From Vreelandella venusta (GTDB lineage: Bacteria; Pseudomonadota; Gammaproteobacteria; Pseudomonadales; Halomonadaceae): a DNA stretch of 64,000 bases. Positions 30,197-39,273 of this stretch are shown piece by piece; the first letter of the stretch is position 1, and every line of letters begins with the position of its first letter. The stretch covers positions 186,001 to 250,000 of the forward strand of contig NZ_BJUL01000004.1 of the NCBI RefSeq assembly GCF_007989605.1. Reading direction: 5' to 3'. Below the pieces are notes generated by a model that saw nothing but the letters and a program-made list of their open reading frames with translations, did no database searches and had not been told where the DNA came from. The position numbers and the translations under genes are program-made.

Positions 30197-33142
30197 ATGA
30201 GCGATTTTTCTCCCGGCCAGCGTTGGATTAGCGACGGCGAGGCTGAGCTTGGACTCGGCACCGTGCTTAACTGCGACGCCCGTAGCGTTACCATTTTGTT
30301 CAGTGCCAGCCAGGAAACCCGTACCTACAACACCCGCCAAGCCCCCTTAACCCGCGTCATGTTCGGCGGTGGCGACCGTGTGATTTCTGCTGATGGTTGG
30401 CAGATGATCGTAGACGATAGCAAAGAGACCCGCGGCTTAATCACTTACATTGGCGAAGATAGCGACGGTAATCCTCGTGAGTTATCCGAGGCAAAGCTCG
30501 CCGATACCATGCAGTTTGATCAGGCGCGCGATCGGCTGTTGACTGGCCAAGTTGATCGCAATGATTGGTTTGATCTGCGCTTTCGCACGTTGCACCACTA
30601 TCAGCGCATCGAACAGCACAGTGCTCTGGGTTTTGCTGGTCCGCGTATCGACCTGATCCCCCACCAGCTTTATATCGCTGACGAAGTGGCAGGCCGCCAT
30701 GCGCCACGTGTGTTGCTAGCGGACGAAGTTGGTCTGGGTAAAACGATCGAGGCTGGGTTGGTTCTGCACCGCCTACTACTGGCTGGTCGCGTAGAACGCG
30801 CATTAATTTTGGTGCCTGACAGCCTTACCCACCAATGGCTAGTAGAGCTGTTACGCCGTTTCTCTCTCAAGGTAAGCTTACTAGATGAGCAGCAAAGTCT
30901 CGCCCACGGTAGCGCTAACCCATTTGAAAGCGCCCAAATAGTCCTGGCGAGTCAAGGTTGGCTATTTGCCAATACACACCGTCAAGAACAGGCTTTGGCG
31001 AGCCACTTTGACTTGCTTATTGTCGATGAAGCCCATCACCTCGACTGGAGCCCTGATAGCAGCGGCCCAGGCTATCAGTGCGTTGAACAGCTTGCCGCTG
31101 ATATTCCTGGCTTATTGCTGTTAACGGCGACACCAGAGCAGATGGGGATGGAGAGCCATTTTGCTCGCCTGCGCTTGCTAGATGCCGAGCGTTACCACGA
31201 CATCGAACGCTTTAAAGACGAAGAGCATCATTATATTGCCGTCGCTCAAGCTATTGATGCCCTGGATGAGCTACCCAATACCGTCGAGGCACGTGAGCAG
31301 GTCGATAGTGTCGCGGACGACCGCGACAGTCAGGCGCTGTTAGCAACGCTTTGTAACCCTGAAGCAAGTACCGAACAGCAGGATGCTGCTCGCGCTCAGC
31401 TACGCGAAGCGCTACTGGATCGTCACGGTACCGGGCGCGTCATGTTCCGCAACAGCCGCCGTCATGTGGGAGGGTTCCCAGAACGTCGCCTGCATCTCGC
31501 CCAATTGGAACTCCCCTCGGCCTATCGCCGCGTGCTACGTCGCTTAGAACGCGACGATGACTACCTGGATGAGCTGCTGATTGAAACGGGTATGGATCAC
31601 CCAGACGTGTTGATCTACCCAGACACGATGTATCGCGAGCTCAGCAACGACCCACTTAACACCGAATCCTGGTGGCATATCGACCCACGGGTAAACTGGC
31701 TGCTGGAAAAACTTAGCGACGATAGCGATAGCGGCTTTGCCAATGACAAAGTACTGATTATTGCTCACCACAGAGAAACCGCTGAAGGGCTTGCCGAAGG
31801 ACTACGTGTGCTAGGCGGCTATCACGCCCCCGTGTTCCACGAAGGGCTATCGCTGGTGGAGCGTGACCGGGCCGCAGCAGCATTTGCCGATGAAGAAGAC
31901 GGTTGCCAAGTGCTGGTGTGCTCTGAAATCGGCTCAGAAGGCCGCAACTTTCAGTTCTGCCGCCATTTGGTAATGTTTGATATGCCCCAGCATCCTGACC
32001 AGTTGGAGCAGCGTATCGGCCGCCTCGACCGGATAGGACAGCGCCACGCAATTGAACTCCATGTCCCCATCTTCACGGGCAGCCCAGGCGAGCGCCTGCT
32101 GCGTTGGTACCACGAAGGCATGGACGCTTTTAGCGCCCCGCATGGCATTGGCAACGACCTCTTTGATGCGTTTGGCGATGCCCTGGCTGATGCGTTACTC
32201 GACGATGAAATGCTCAGTGAAATCATCGATGAAACCCGTGAAATGTTCACCGCCAAACTGGCTGAGCGGGACGCTGGCCGTAACCGACTGCTAGAGCTAA
32301 ACGCCTGCCGCCCTGCCCGTGCTCAGCAGGTAATTGATGCAGTGCGTGAGTTGGATGAAGACCCAGCGCTGCCACGTTTTGTCGAGCGCGCCCTGGATAT
32401 TTTTGGTGTAGACAGCCAAGAAATTGGCAATGGCTTGCTCTATTTGCAGCCTAGCCAGCATATGCTGGATGGACTCCCCGGGCTGGTGAAAGGTGAAGAG
32501 GGCTTTTCGGCCACTTACAGCCGTTCGCTGGCACTTGCACGAGACGATATTCAACGACTCTCATGGGAACACCCGCTGCTGCGCGAAATGATGGAGCGCA
32601 TTCTAGATGGCACGATGGGCAACACCGCGTTGGCGCTATTACGCCACCCAGCCATTCCCAGCGGCCGTTTAATGGCTGAGTTGGTGTTTCGTACCCACTG
32701 CCCTGCGCCTAAATCGCTGCACCTCAACCGCTTCTTGCCCCCCACGGCAGTACGCGTTCTACTTGATGAGTCAGGCGCAAATCTCACCAGCAAGATCTCC
32801 TTCACGGGTCTTGGCAAGAATCTGCAGAAGGTCAATAAATCACTGGCACGAGATTTGATCAAAAGTCGCCATGACCAGCTGCGTACGCTCCTCATTCAAG
32901 GGGAAGGTGAGGCCGAACGTGAACTCCCCAGCATCGTAGAAAGCGCTGAAACACGCATGCGAGCTCAGCTAGATGCAGAACTCGCCCGCTTGACCGCCCT
33001 GGCAGAGCACAATCCCGCGGTGCGTAGTGAAGAACTTGAGGCGTTGAAGCAAGAGCGCCAAGCGCTCAGCGACGCGATAGAGAACACGCGTTTACGGCTT
33101 GATTCCGTGCGGGTGATAATCACTGTCGACCCCAACGCCTAA
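30197..33142 (+). CDS. rapA: RNA polymerase-associated ATPase RapA (HepA)
   Basis: The 981-residue Swi2/Snf2 ATPase (E. coli 968) recycles RNA polymerase. It has N-terminal Tudor-like domains (about 1-110), Walker A LLADEVGLGKTIEAGLVLH, the DEAH box (LLIVDEAHHLDW), LLLLTATPEQMG, helicase motifs V-VI (EGRNFQFCRHLV, QRIGRLDRIGQ) and the RapA-specific C-terminus. GAGG precedes the ATG. Its stop is 10 bp from the convergent epimerase gene, with no visible terminator. Confidence 0.96.
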   Translation: MSDFSPGQRWISDGEAELGLGTVLNCDARSVTILFSASQETRTYNTRQAPLTRVMFGGGDRVISADGWQMIVDDSKETRGLITYIGEDSDGNPRELSEAKLADTMQFDQARDRLLTGQVDRNDWFDLRFRTLHHYQRIEQHSALGFAGPRIDLIPHQLYIADEVAGRHAPRVLLADEVGLGKTIEAGLVLHRLLLAGRVERALILVPDSLTHQWLVELLRRFSLKVSLLDEQQSLAHGSANPFESAQIVLASQGWLFANTHRQEQALASHFDLLIVDEAHHLDWSPDSSGPGYQCVEQLAADIPGLLLLTATPEQMGMESHFARLRLLDAERYHDIERFKDEEHHYIAVAQAIDALDELPNTVEAREQVDSVADDRDSQALLATLCNPEASTEQQDAARAQLREALLDRHGTGRVMFRNSRRHVGGFPERRLHLAQLELPSAYRRVLRRLERDDDYLDELLIETGMDHPDVLIYPDTMYRELSNDPLNTESWWHIDPRVNWLLEKLSDDSDSGFANDKVLIIAHHRETAEGLAEGLRVLGGYHAPVFHEGLSLVERDRAAAAFADEEDGCQVLVCSEIGSEGRNFQFCRHLVMFDMPQHPDQLEQRIGRLDRIGQRHAIELHVPIFTGSPGERLLRWYHEGMDAFSAPHGIGNDLFDAFGDALADALLDDEMLSEIIDETREMFTAKLAERDAGRNRLLELNACRPARAQQVIDAVRELDEDPALPRFVERALDIFGVDSQEIGNGLLYLQPSQHMLDGLPGLVKGEEGFSATYSRSLALARDDIQRLSWEHPLLREMMERILDGTMGNTALALLRHPAIPSGRLMAELVFRTHCPAPKSLHLNRFLPPTAVRVLLDESGANLTSKISFTGLGKNLQKVNKSLARDLIKSRHDQLRTLLIQGEGEAERELPSIVESAETRMRAQLDAELARLTALAEHNPAVRSEELEALKQERQALSDAIENTRLRLDSVRVIITVDPNA

Positions 33143-33152
33143 CCTGGCAAAA

Positions 33153-34055
33153 CTAAAGAATCGCCTTTAACGCCTTATCAAGCGTCGGGTATTGAAAGGT
33201 AAATCCCGCCTCGGTCAGGCGTGCAGGGCGCATATCGGCCCCGGTCAGCAATAGCTGCGACATTTCTCCGAAGCCCGCTTTTAGTACAAAAGCGGGCACC
33301 GGAAAAATCGCCGGCCGGTTTAGCTGTCTAGCCAACGTTTTCGTGAACTCAGCATTCGTCACTGGATGCGGGGCACTGCCATTAAACGCCCCTGAAAGCG
33401 TTGATTCGTTCATCAAAAATATGATCGCTGCCACAAGGTCATCACGATGAATCCAGGGCATAAACTGCGCGCCGCTGCCAAAACGCCCCCCAAAGCCAAG
33501 CTTAAAGGGTGGCAGCATCTTCTGCAGCGTACCGCCCCCTGCTTCAAGCACTAAACCAATCCGTAATAGCGCTAAGCGAACGCCCATCGCTTCGATTGGT
33601 TTTGCCGCCGCTTCCCACTGCGCACAAAGCTGATGAGCGAACTCGTCGTTGGGCGACGTTGTTTCATCCACCACCTTATCGCCTTGATCGCCGTAATAGC
33701 CCATCGCAGAGCCGCTAATCATTACGCTGGGTAACGCCTGTCCATTAGCTTCGAGCTGCTCACAAAGCGTTATCAGTTGCTGCGTACTGTCGATACGAGA
33801 GCGAATGAGAGTCTCTTTTTGACGGGTGCTCCAGCGCTTGGCAGCAATCGACTCACCGGCAAGGTTCACCAGCACATCCGGAGGAGTGTCCACAAACGCC
33901 TGAGCGCTATCACGAATATCGCAGGCTTTTGGCAACCTACCACGCACCTGATGCGGAGCCCGGGAAACCACCTGCACATCATGCCCTTGGGTGAGAAGCT
34001 GTTGGCAGAGCCGCTGACCAACAAAACCGCTACCTCCAGTGATTAATACCCGCAT
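33153..34055 (-). CDS. TIGR01777 family epimerase (YfcH-like)
   Basis: The 300-residue NAD(P)-binding protein starts MRVLITGGSGFVGQRLCQQL, a Rossmann TGxxGFxG site, and has VNLAGESIAAKRW and the C-terminal DUF1731-like segment. Its physiological reaction is unknown. Family members are often found beside photolyase/LitR genes, and here it is divergent from an FAD oxidoreductase across a 175-bp region with a TTGTA/TACAA palindrome. AGGAG precedes the ATG. Confidence 0.88.
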   Translation of the reverse strand: MRVLITGGSGFVGQRLCQQLLTQGHDVQVVSRAPHQVRGRLPKACDIRDSAQAFVDTPPDVLVNLAGESIAAKRWSTRQKETLIRSRIDSTQQLITLCEQLEANGQALPSVMISGSAMGYYGDQGDKVVDETTSPNDEFAHQLCAQWEAAAKPIEAMGVRLALLRIGLVLEAGGGTLQKMLPPFKLGFGGRFGSGAQFMPWIHRDDLVAAIIFLMNESTLSGAFNGSAPHPVTNAEFTKTLARQLNRPAIFPVPAFVLKAGFGEMSQLLLTGADMRPARLTEAGFTFQYPTLDKALKAIL

Positions 34056-34161
34056 GGTGTCACTCCTATGGTTTATTAAGGTGGCTAGCGTATGCCCGCG
34101 TCGACGCCGAACTGCAGAGCCGGGAACAGCAGTCAGTTAAATGGCCGTTGCATAGAATTTA

Positions 34162-34180
34162 TTGTACGATATCTATACAA
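34162..34180. promoter_or_regulatory. Putative LitR-type operator in the divergent epimerase/oxidoreductase region
   Basis: TTGTACGATATCTATACAA is an inverted repeat with TTGTA/TACAA arms midway between the two divergent genes. The TTGTAC core also occurs twice ahead of the MerR regulator gene at 35338 and 35358. As I recall, the P. putida LitR homologue PplR1 binds TGTACA-type repeats. Confidence 0.5.
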
Positions 34181-34230
34181 AAATGCTACGCATTGACCAC
34201 CACACAGCTGCTTAACCATCGCGAGTGCCT

Positions 34231-35295
34231 ATGCTTGAACCATTGCCTGAGTCATTACCACTCTCCGGCGCCCACTCAGTGGCCGTCATCGGTGCAGGTC
34301 TGTCGGGCCTTGCCTGTGGGCAGCAACTTGCCAACCAGGGAGTAAAGGTGGCGTTATTTGATAAAGCGCGCGGCCCGGGTGGCCGTATGTCCAGCAAGCG
34401 ACGTCCCTCAGCGACACTGGACCTAGGTGCTCAAGCGTTCACTGTGCGCGATCCACGCTTCGCCAATAAAGTCGCTGAATGGCAAGCTGCTGGTTGTGTC
34501 GCCCGTTGGCCCACATCTTGTTATCAGGCTAGTGCATCTGGCTGGCAAACACACAGTGACGCTCAGCTACGTTATACCGGCACGCCCCGTATGAGTGCAC
34601 TCACCCGTCATCTAGCCGATACACTTAACGCACTACCGAATGCCTTCATAACGTTTCAAACCCATATTGCAACGCTTGATAAGACGGCTGCGGGCTGGCA
34701 ACTCCACGATACCCGCGGCTCAAGTCATGGACCTTTTGATATGGTGGTTATCAGTGCTCCGCCGCCTCAAGCCAAGGCATTGTTAGCCGCGTGGGAGCCA
34801 ACACTGGCGGCGGCCTGTGAGGCAAAGTCTCAGCGTGGGTGCTGGGCAGGCTGGGTTATTTTCGAGAAGCCATTACCCCCCATGGCGAAGGTAGACGCCG
34901 CGTGGCACACCGTTCACACACAGCATCCGGCGCTTCGTCTAGCATCACGCAATCACACTAAGCCTGGCCGTGAACATCAGCCGGAAAGTATTAGCTTGCT
35001 TGCTCAGCTGGATTGGAGCGATGCACATATTGAGAGTGACAGCGACAGTGTTGCCCAACAGCTACTAGCCGCATTTGTATCGCTGTTGCCCGATGATACA
35101 GAGCTACCGAACGTCCTTGACCTGGGTGCACATCGTTGGCGCTATGCTCAGCCAGCGCAGGCAGGTCATCAGGCATACTTATACAGTACAAGTGGCTTAG
35201 CACTCTGTGGCGATAGCTTTAAGGGTAGTCGTGTCGAAGATGCTTGGTTATCAGGCGATGAGCTGGGAAAGGCTCTATTAGGCCGGTCGGTCTGA
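34231..35295 (+). CDS. FAD/NAD(P)-binding oxidoreductase, renalase/amine-oxidase-like
   Basis: The 354-residue protein has the dinucleotide-binding motif VAVIGAGLSGLACGQQLANQ, then a flavin-sheet segment DKARGPGGRMSSKR, a pattern shared with renalase-like and phytoene-desaturase-like FAD proteins. The C-terminal LALCGDSFKGSRVEDAWLSG is the second FAD contact. The substrate is unknown. I use ATG 34231; GTG 34225 is two codons upstream. It is the gene upstream of the LitR-like regulator on the same strand. Confidence 0.85.
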   Translation: MLEPLPESLPLSGAHSVAVIGAGLSGLACGQQLANQGVKVALFDKARGPGGRMSSKRRPSATLDLGAQAFTVRDPRFANKVAEWQAAGCVARWPTSCYQASASGWQTHSDAQLRYTGTPRMSALTRHLADTLNALPNAFITFQTHIATLDKTAAGWQLHDTRGSSHGPFDMVVISAPPPQAKALLAAWEPTLAAACEAKSQRGCWAGWVIFEKPLPPMAKVDAAWHTVHTQHPALRLASRNHTKPGREHQPESISLLAQLDWSDAHIESDSDSVAQQLLAAFVSLLPDDTELPNVLDLGAHRWRYAQPAQAGHQAYLYSTSGLALCGDSFKGSRVEDAWLSGDELGKALLGRSV

Positions 35296-35337
35296 AATTA
35301 GAAATTAAACTTAACTTTTCCGCCCCCATAGGAAAGG

Positions 35338-35378
35338 TTGTACCCAGAAGCCACAAGTTGTACAAAGGTGGCTATAAT
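35338..35378 (+). promoter_or_regulatory. Promoter/operator region of the LitR-photolyase operon
   Basis: TTGTAC occurs at 35338-35343 and 35358-35363 (exactly 20 bp apart), the second inside the palindrome TTGTACAA. A perfect TATAAT follows at 35373-35378. The second motif would lie in the -35/-10 spacer, where MerR-family regulators bind; there is no good -35 hexamer. A CCTGCA/TGCAGG hairpin (35475-35494) sits just before the regulator's ribosome site. Confidence 0.6.
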
Positions 35379-35507
35379 AGCGTTCAGCTATCTATGCGAT
35401 TAATAAAGACTCGATTATGTGGCAAAACCGCCGGCCAGGCGCTGAAACATCGCCACGACAATTATTGACAGATCCCTGCACGCTTATTTGCAGGCAACCA
35501 AGAGGCA

Positions 35508-36437
35508 ATGGCGCCCATGAGCATCAAGGCGACCCACCCACCCGATACCCCGCTTTATCCGATTAGGGAAGTTTCCCGCTTGACGGGTGTGAACTCGGTC
35601 ACTCTTCGTGCCTGGGAGCGTCGCTACGGTTTAATTCGTCCACAACGCACCCCCAAGGGCCATCGTCTATACGCACAAGATGATATCACTCGTATTGAGC
35701 GTATTTTGCAGTGGCTAAACCGCGGCGTCCCGGTGAGCCAAGTTGTTGATTTGCTTGACCAGCCTGAGGCGGTAGAAGCACCTTCGCCGAACACCGGCGA
35801 CTGGGCCAGTCAACGGCAGTTGTTGCAGTCCATCATTGAAGCCGTTGATCTTCCCAAGCTGGAAGCGCTGTACCACCAGAGTCTGGCGCTATACCCATTA
35901 AGCGTCGCGATTAATGAGCTCTGGCAGCCCGTTATTATTACCCTGGAAGCCAAATGGGCTAACCAGCCTGATGATCTTGTACGCCGCACCTTTGAGGCCT
36001 TTTTACGCAGTCAGGTAGGCATTCGTCTGCACTATGCCAATCAGGCAACGCGTGGGCCGCTAATCCTGCTCAGCGCGATGCCTGACGACCCTGGTCCGCT
36101 ATGGGTGTTAATGTGTGCACTAATGGCCAGCGAACAGGGCTACCGCGTACAACTTTTTGACCGTTCATTAGCGCTGGAGGATCTTCCTCAAGCCGTATCC
36201 CGACTGCACTCATCGATGGTACTGCTTTCTAGCGGCCAGCGAGAAAGCGACGACTACATCGGTCGCGCACTACCCCAGGCAGCAGAAGCGTTGAATGTTC
36301 CGATTGGAGTGTGTGGAGAAGTGGCACGCTTAAGAGAAAATGAGCTGCGTGACGGTCCAGTGCAGATGTTAGGCAACGATCTTCCGCAAGCCATTTCACG
36401 ACTTCGCCCATTGTTGCGCGAATCGGGAATTCTCTGA
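35508..36437 (+). CDS. MerR-family regulator, LitR/CarH-like without cobalamin ligands
   Basis: The 309-residue protein has an N-terminal MerR winged helix (about 17-75: YPIREVSRLTGVNSVTLRAW, then ERRYGLIRPQRTPKGHRLY). The C-terminal half follows the cobalamin-sensor layout of CarH/LitR (four-helix bundle, then Rossmann-like). W139 of the Wx9EH motif is kept, but K149-W150 replace Glu-His. The expected ExHxxG ligand loop reads MPDDPGPLW and has no His in 185-215. It therefore resembles class II LitR of pseudomonads, which does not need adenosylcobalamin. Probable repressor or activator of the downstream operon. ATG 35508 is very close to its AGAGG; ATG 35517 is an alternative. Confidence 0.87.
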   Translation: MAPMSIKATHPPDTPLYPIREVSRLTGVNSVTLRAWERRYGLIRPQRTPKGHRLYAQDDITRIERILQWLNRGVPVSQVVDLLDQPEAVEAPSPNTGDWASQRQLLQSIIEAVDLPKLEALYHQSLALYPLSVAINELWQPVIITLEAKWANQPDDLVRRTFEAFLRSQVGIRLHYANQATRGPLILLSAMPDDPGPLWVLMCALMASEQGYRVQLFDRSLALEDLPQAVSRLHSSMVLLSSGQRESDDYIGRALPQAAEALNVPIGVCGEVARLRENELRDGPVQMLGNDLPQAISRLRPLLRESGIL

Positions 36438-36480
36438 AATATCAGGTGCTATTTAAGCTTACCGATGATAAGGACATCGC

Positions 36481-37893
36481 ATGAACCTGCAGCTCGTTTG
36501 GCTGCGTAGCGACTTACGCATTCATGATAACTCTGCGCTTGCTGCTGCGGCGGCCAAAGGCCCCGTGGTGGCCGTTTTCCTACGCAGCGTGGCGCAATGG
36601 CAAACACATGGCCATGGGGCGACTAAAATCGACTTCTGGGCACGCAGTGTTGCGGCGCTCAAAGCGTCGCTTAACGGGCTAAATATTCCACTTTTGCATC
36701 GCGATATCGACCACTATGATGAAGCGGCTCAGGTATTGCTTGATATCGCCCGCGAGCACCAGATTACCCAGCTTCACTTTAATTATGAATATGCGCTGAA
36801 CGAGCAACGTCGCGATCAGTCGGTACTCGATGCTTTTCAACAAGCAGAGATCACCGTTCAGGGTCACCATGACGCCGTAGCCTTCGCCCCTGGCAGTTTG
36901 TTGACCGGAAAAGGCGATTATTACGGCGTATTTACACCGTTTTCGAAAGCTTGGCACAAGCAGGTGACTGCACAGCAGCTTGCCTTACGTAATACCCCCG
37001 GCGTGCAACCTCCGTTAGCGATCGATAGCGACCCACTGCCCGCGCCTCCATCGCTAGATAATGACCCCGTTGATAAACGCCTATGGCCTGCTGGAGAAGA
37101 GGCAGCTAGCGACAATCTCGAACGTTTTTTACGCTTTCGTGGACGGCACTATAAGCAGCAGCGAGACTTTCCAAACGTTCGCGGCACTAGCGAACTTTCG
37201 CCCTACCTAGCGCTGGGCATGATCTCCTATCGCCAATGCCTTCAGGCAGTAATGAGTGAAAATAGTGGCCACCTGGCTGATGGTGATGCAGGGCTGACCA
37301 GCTGGGTGAATGAGCTTATTTGGCGCGAATTTTATCAGCATGTCGCGGTAGGCTTTCCCCAGGTTTGCCGTCACCAACCTTTTCAAGAGCACACCAAGAA
37401 GCTCCGCTGGCGTGACGACGACAAAGGCTTTCAAGCGTGGTGCGAAGGCCGTACCGGCTATCCGATTGTCGACGCGGCCATGCGCCAGCTAGTGACTACA
37501 GGCTGGATGCACAACCGCCTGCGCATGGTCACCGCGATGTTTTTAAGTAAACACTTGCTGATTGACTGGCGGCGCGGCGAGGCATTTTTTATGCGCTATT
37601 TAATCGACGGTGAGTTTTGCGCCAATAACGGCGGCTGGCAGTGGGCGGCATCAACGGGGACGGATGCAGCGCCCTATTTTCGTATTTTTAACCCCACTAC
37701 CCAGTCAACGCGCTTTGACCCAGAGGGTGAATTTATTGCCCATTGGCTGCCCGAGTTAAAATCGCTGCCTAAAAAAGCTCGCCATGCGCCGCCCCAGGAC
37801 ATGCTAAACCCAACGGATTACCCAGCTCCCATCGTTGATCATAAAGCAGCGCGCCAGCGTGCCCTGGATGCTTTTAAAGCGCTCTCGAAATAA
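36481..37893 (+). CDS. phrB: Deoxyribodipyrimidine photolyase (class I CPD)
   Basis: The 470-residue product (E. coli PhrB 472) repairs cyclobutane dimers with blue/near-UV light. The N-terminal antenna domain starts LVWLRSDLRIHDNSAL. The FAD-binding domain has the conserved segment GRTGYPIVDAAMRQL and then TGWMHNRLRMVTAMFL. The stretch FCANNGGWQWAASTGTDAAPY carries FAD- and DNA-contact residues. It follows the LitR-like gene by 43 bp on the same strand, consistent with light induction. Confidence 0.96.
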   Translation: MNLQLVWLRSDLRIHDNSALAAAAAKGPVVAVFLRSVAQWQTHGHGATKIDFWARSVAALKASLNGLNIPLLHRDIDHYDEAAQVLLDIAREHQITQLHFNYEYALNEQRRDQSVLDAFQQAEITVQGHHDAVAFAPGSLLTGKGDYYGVFTPFSKAWHKQVTAQQLALRNTPGVQPPLAIDSDPLPAPPSLDNDPVDKRLWPAGEEAASDNLERFLRFRGRHYKQQRDFPNVRGTSELSPYLALGMISYRQCLQAVMSENSGHLADGDAGLTSWVNELIWREFYQHVAVGFPQVCRHQPFQEHTKKLRWRDDDKGFQAWCEGRTGYPIVDAAMRQLVTTGWMHNRLRMVTAMFLSKHLLIDWRRGEAFFMRYLIDGEFCANNGGWQWAASTGTDAAPYFRIFNPTTQSTRFDPEGEFIAHWLPELKSLPKKARHAPPQDMLNPTDYPAPIVDHKAARQRALDAFKALSK

Positions 37894-37903
37894 CTCCCCC
37901 TTT

Positions 37904-37931
37904 TTTGCATCACCTACTGCGGTGATGCAAA
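37904..37931. repeat. Inverted repeat between photolyase and NTF2-like genes
   Basis: TTTGCATCACC and GGTGATGCAAA pair perfectly over 11 bp with a 6-nt loop. It is preceded by a T-run on the plus strand and not followed by one, so it is not a plus-strand terminator. It may be an mRNA processing or stability hairpin that sets the stoichiometry of the operon. Confidence 0.7.
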
Positions 37932-37997
37932 TCGCTCGGCTGCTCTCCCCTCGCATTATCGTTTGCTTATTTTTCTTAACCACCACAGGACTGCGGG

Positions 37998-38429
37998 ATG
38001 CCTAACGACCAAGCTTTGGCGAATTTTTGCGCCTTTTTTAATAAACTAGACAACACCTGTACAGAAAAACTATACGAGGTATATACTGAGGAAGTTATCT
38101 TCAACGATCCGCTACATCACATTGCTGGGAGGTCGGCGTTAGAACGTTATTTCGCCGCCATGTATGAAAACGTTGAACGTTGCCAATTTACCTACCACAC
38201 GCAGCAGCAGGTGGCTAATCAAGCATTTGTAACGTGGACAATGGAGTTCGTTCATCCCCGACTAGCCCAGGGAAAACCGATCTATGTCGCGGGTTGCAGT
38301 GCCCTAACATTTGCCGAGGATGGTCGGGTTTCAAATCACCGCGACTATTTTGATGCAGGCGCCATGTTGTATGAACACTTACCAATCATGGGTCGTGTCA
38401 TACGTTGGTTAAAACGGCGCATTAGCTGA
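37998..38429 (+). CDS. NTF2-like/SnoaL-like small protein
   Basis: The 143-residue protein has the cone-shaped NTF2 pattern: helices at the N-terminus, YTEEVIFNDPLHHIAGRSAL, then strands ending VSNHRDYFDAGAMLYEHLP. Members bind or isomerise hydrophobic ligands. Its place in the photolyase/SDR/amine-oxidase/CFA chain suggests a role in modified fatty-acid metabolism, but no active-site residues can be assigned. Confidence 0.8.
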   Translation: MPNDQALANFCAFFNKLDNTCTEKLYEVYTEEVIFNDPLHHIAGRSALERYFAAMYENVERCQFTYHTQQQVANQAFVTWTMEFVHPRLAQGKPIYVAGCSALTFAEDGRVSNHRDYFDAGAMLYEHLPIMGRVIRWLKRRIS

Positions 38430-38487
38430 TAGATGCCATTTATTTGCCTACAGGTTGCATGCTAACAGGCCGTTACAGGAGAGCATG

Positions 38488-39273
38488 ATGAGCACATGGA
38501 AAACGCCCCAACGCATTTGGCTCACAGGTGCCACGTCAGGCATTGGTGAAGCGCTTGCCACAAAGCTCATCGCCCAAGGTCATCATGTTGTGCTTAGTGC
38601 TCGCAACCAAGAGGCGCTCGATGATTTATGTGACGGTCACCCCAATGCATATTCGCTCCCCGTTGATGTCAGCGACCACCAAGCCGTATTGGCAGCGGGT
38701 GAACAGATCAGCACATGGTTGGGCGCACTGGATATTGCCTTATTCAATGCAGGCACCTGCGAATATCTAGATGCTCAGCGTTTTGATATGGCGCTGATTG
38801 AGCGGGTTTTCACCCCAAACCTGTTTGGCACCCTGTATGGCGTGGAAGCAGCCCTGCCGTTATTAAGAGCTGCCCGCAAAGAGGGCAAACCTGCTCGCCT
38901 AGCCGCCACTTCTAGTGCTTCTGCCTATTTACCGCTGCCCAGAGCCGAAGCCTACGGCGCCTCAAAAGCAGCTATCAGTTACTTTTTGGAGTCATTACGT
39001 CTCGACCTCAATCAAGAAGGCATTGATGTCAGCGTCATTCACCCAGGTTTTGTTAAAACCCCGCTGACCGATCGCAATGATTTTCCAATGCCCATGCAAG
39101 TCACTGCAGACCAAGCGGCCGATGCCATCATTGCCGGACTTATCAAAGGAAGACTGGATATTCACTTTCCGCGTCGTTTCACCTATCTGGTGAAATGTTT
39201 AGGAATTTTACCGCCTGCGCTGCGTCGTCATATCGGCCTACGCATGACAAGACGTCAAGAGGAGCAACAATGA
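38488..39273 (+). CDS. Short-chain dehydrogenase/reductase
   Basis: The 261-residue classical SDR has cofactor motif TGATSGIGEALA (about 13-24), NAG (FNAGTCEY) and catalytic S-Y-K (TSSASAY, YGASKAA). It is an NAD(P)H-dependent oxidoreductase. I use ATG 38488 because AGGAG lies six bases upstream; the longer frame adds 11 unsupported residues. The stop overlaps the start of the amine-oxidase gene (ATGA). Confidence 0.88.
   Translation: MSTWKTPQRIWLTGATSGIGEALATKLIAQGHHVVLSARNQEALDDLCDGHPNAYSLPVDVSDHQAVLAAGEQISTWLGALDIALFNAGTCEYLDAQRFDMALIERVFTPNLFGTLYGVEAALPLLRAARKEGKPARLAATSSASAYLPLPRAEAYGASKAAISYFLESLRLDLNQEGIDVSVIHPGFVKTPLTDRNDFPMPMQVTADQAADAIIAGLIKGRLDIHFPRRFTYLVKCLGILPPALRRHIGLRMTRRQEEQQ

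Noticed and set aside
35373..35378. TTGTAC (35338) and TATAAT (35373) as one simple -35/-10 promoter
   Set aside because: The spacer would be 29 bp, far outside the range. The nearer TTGTAC gives only 9 bp, so TTGTAC is better read as an operator.
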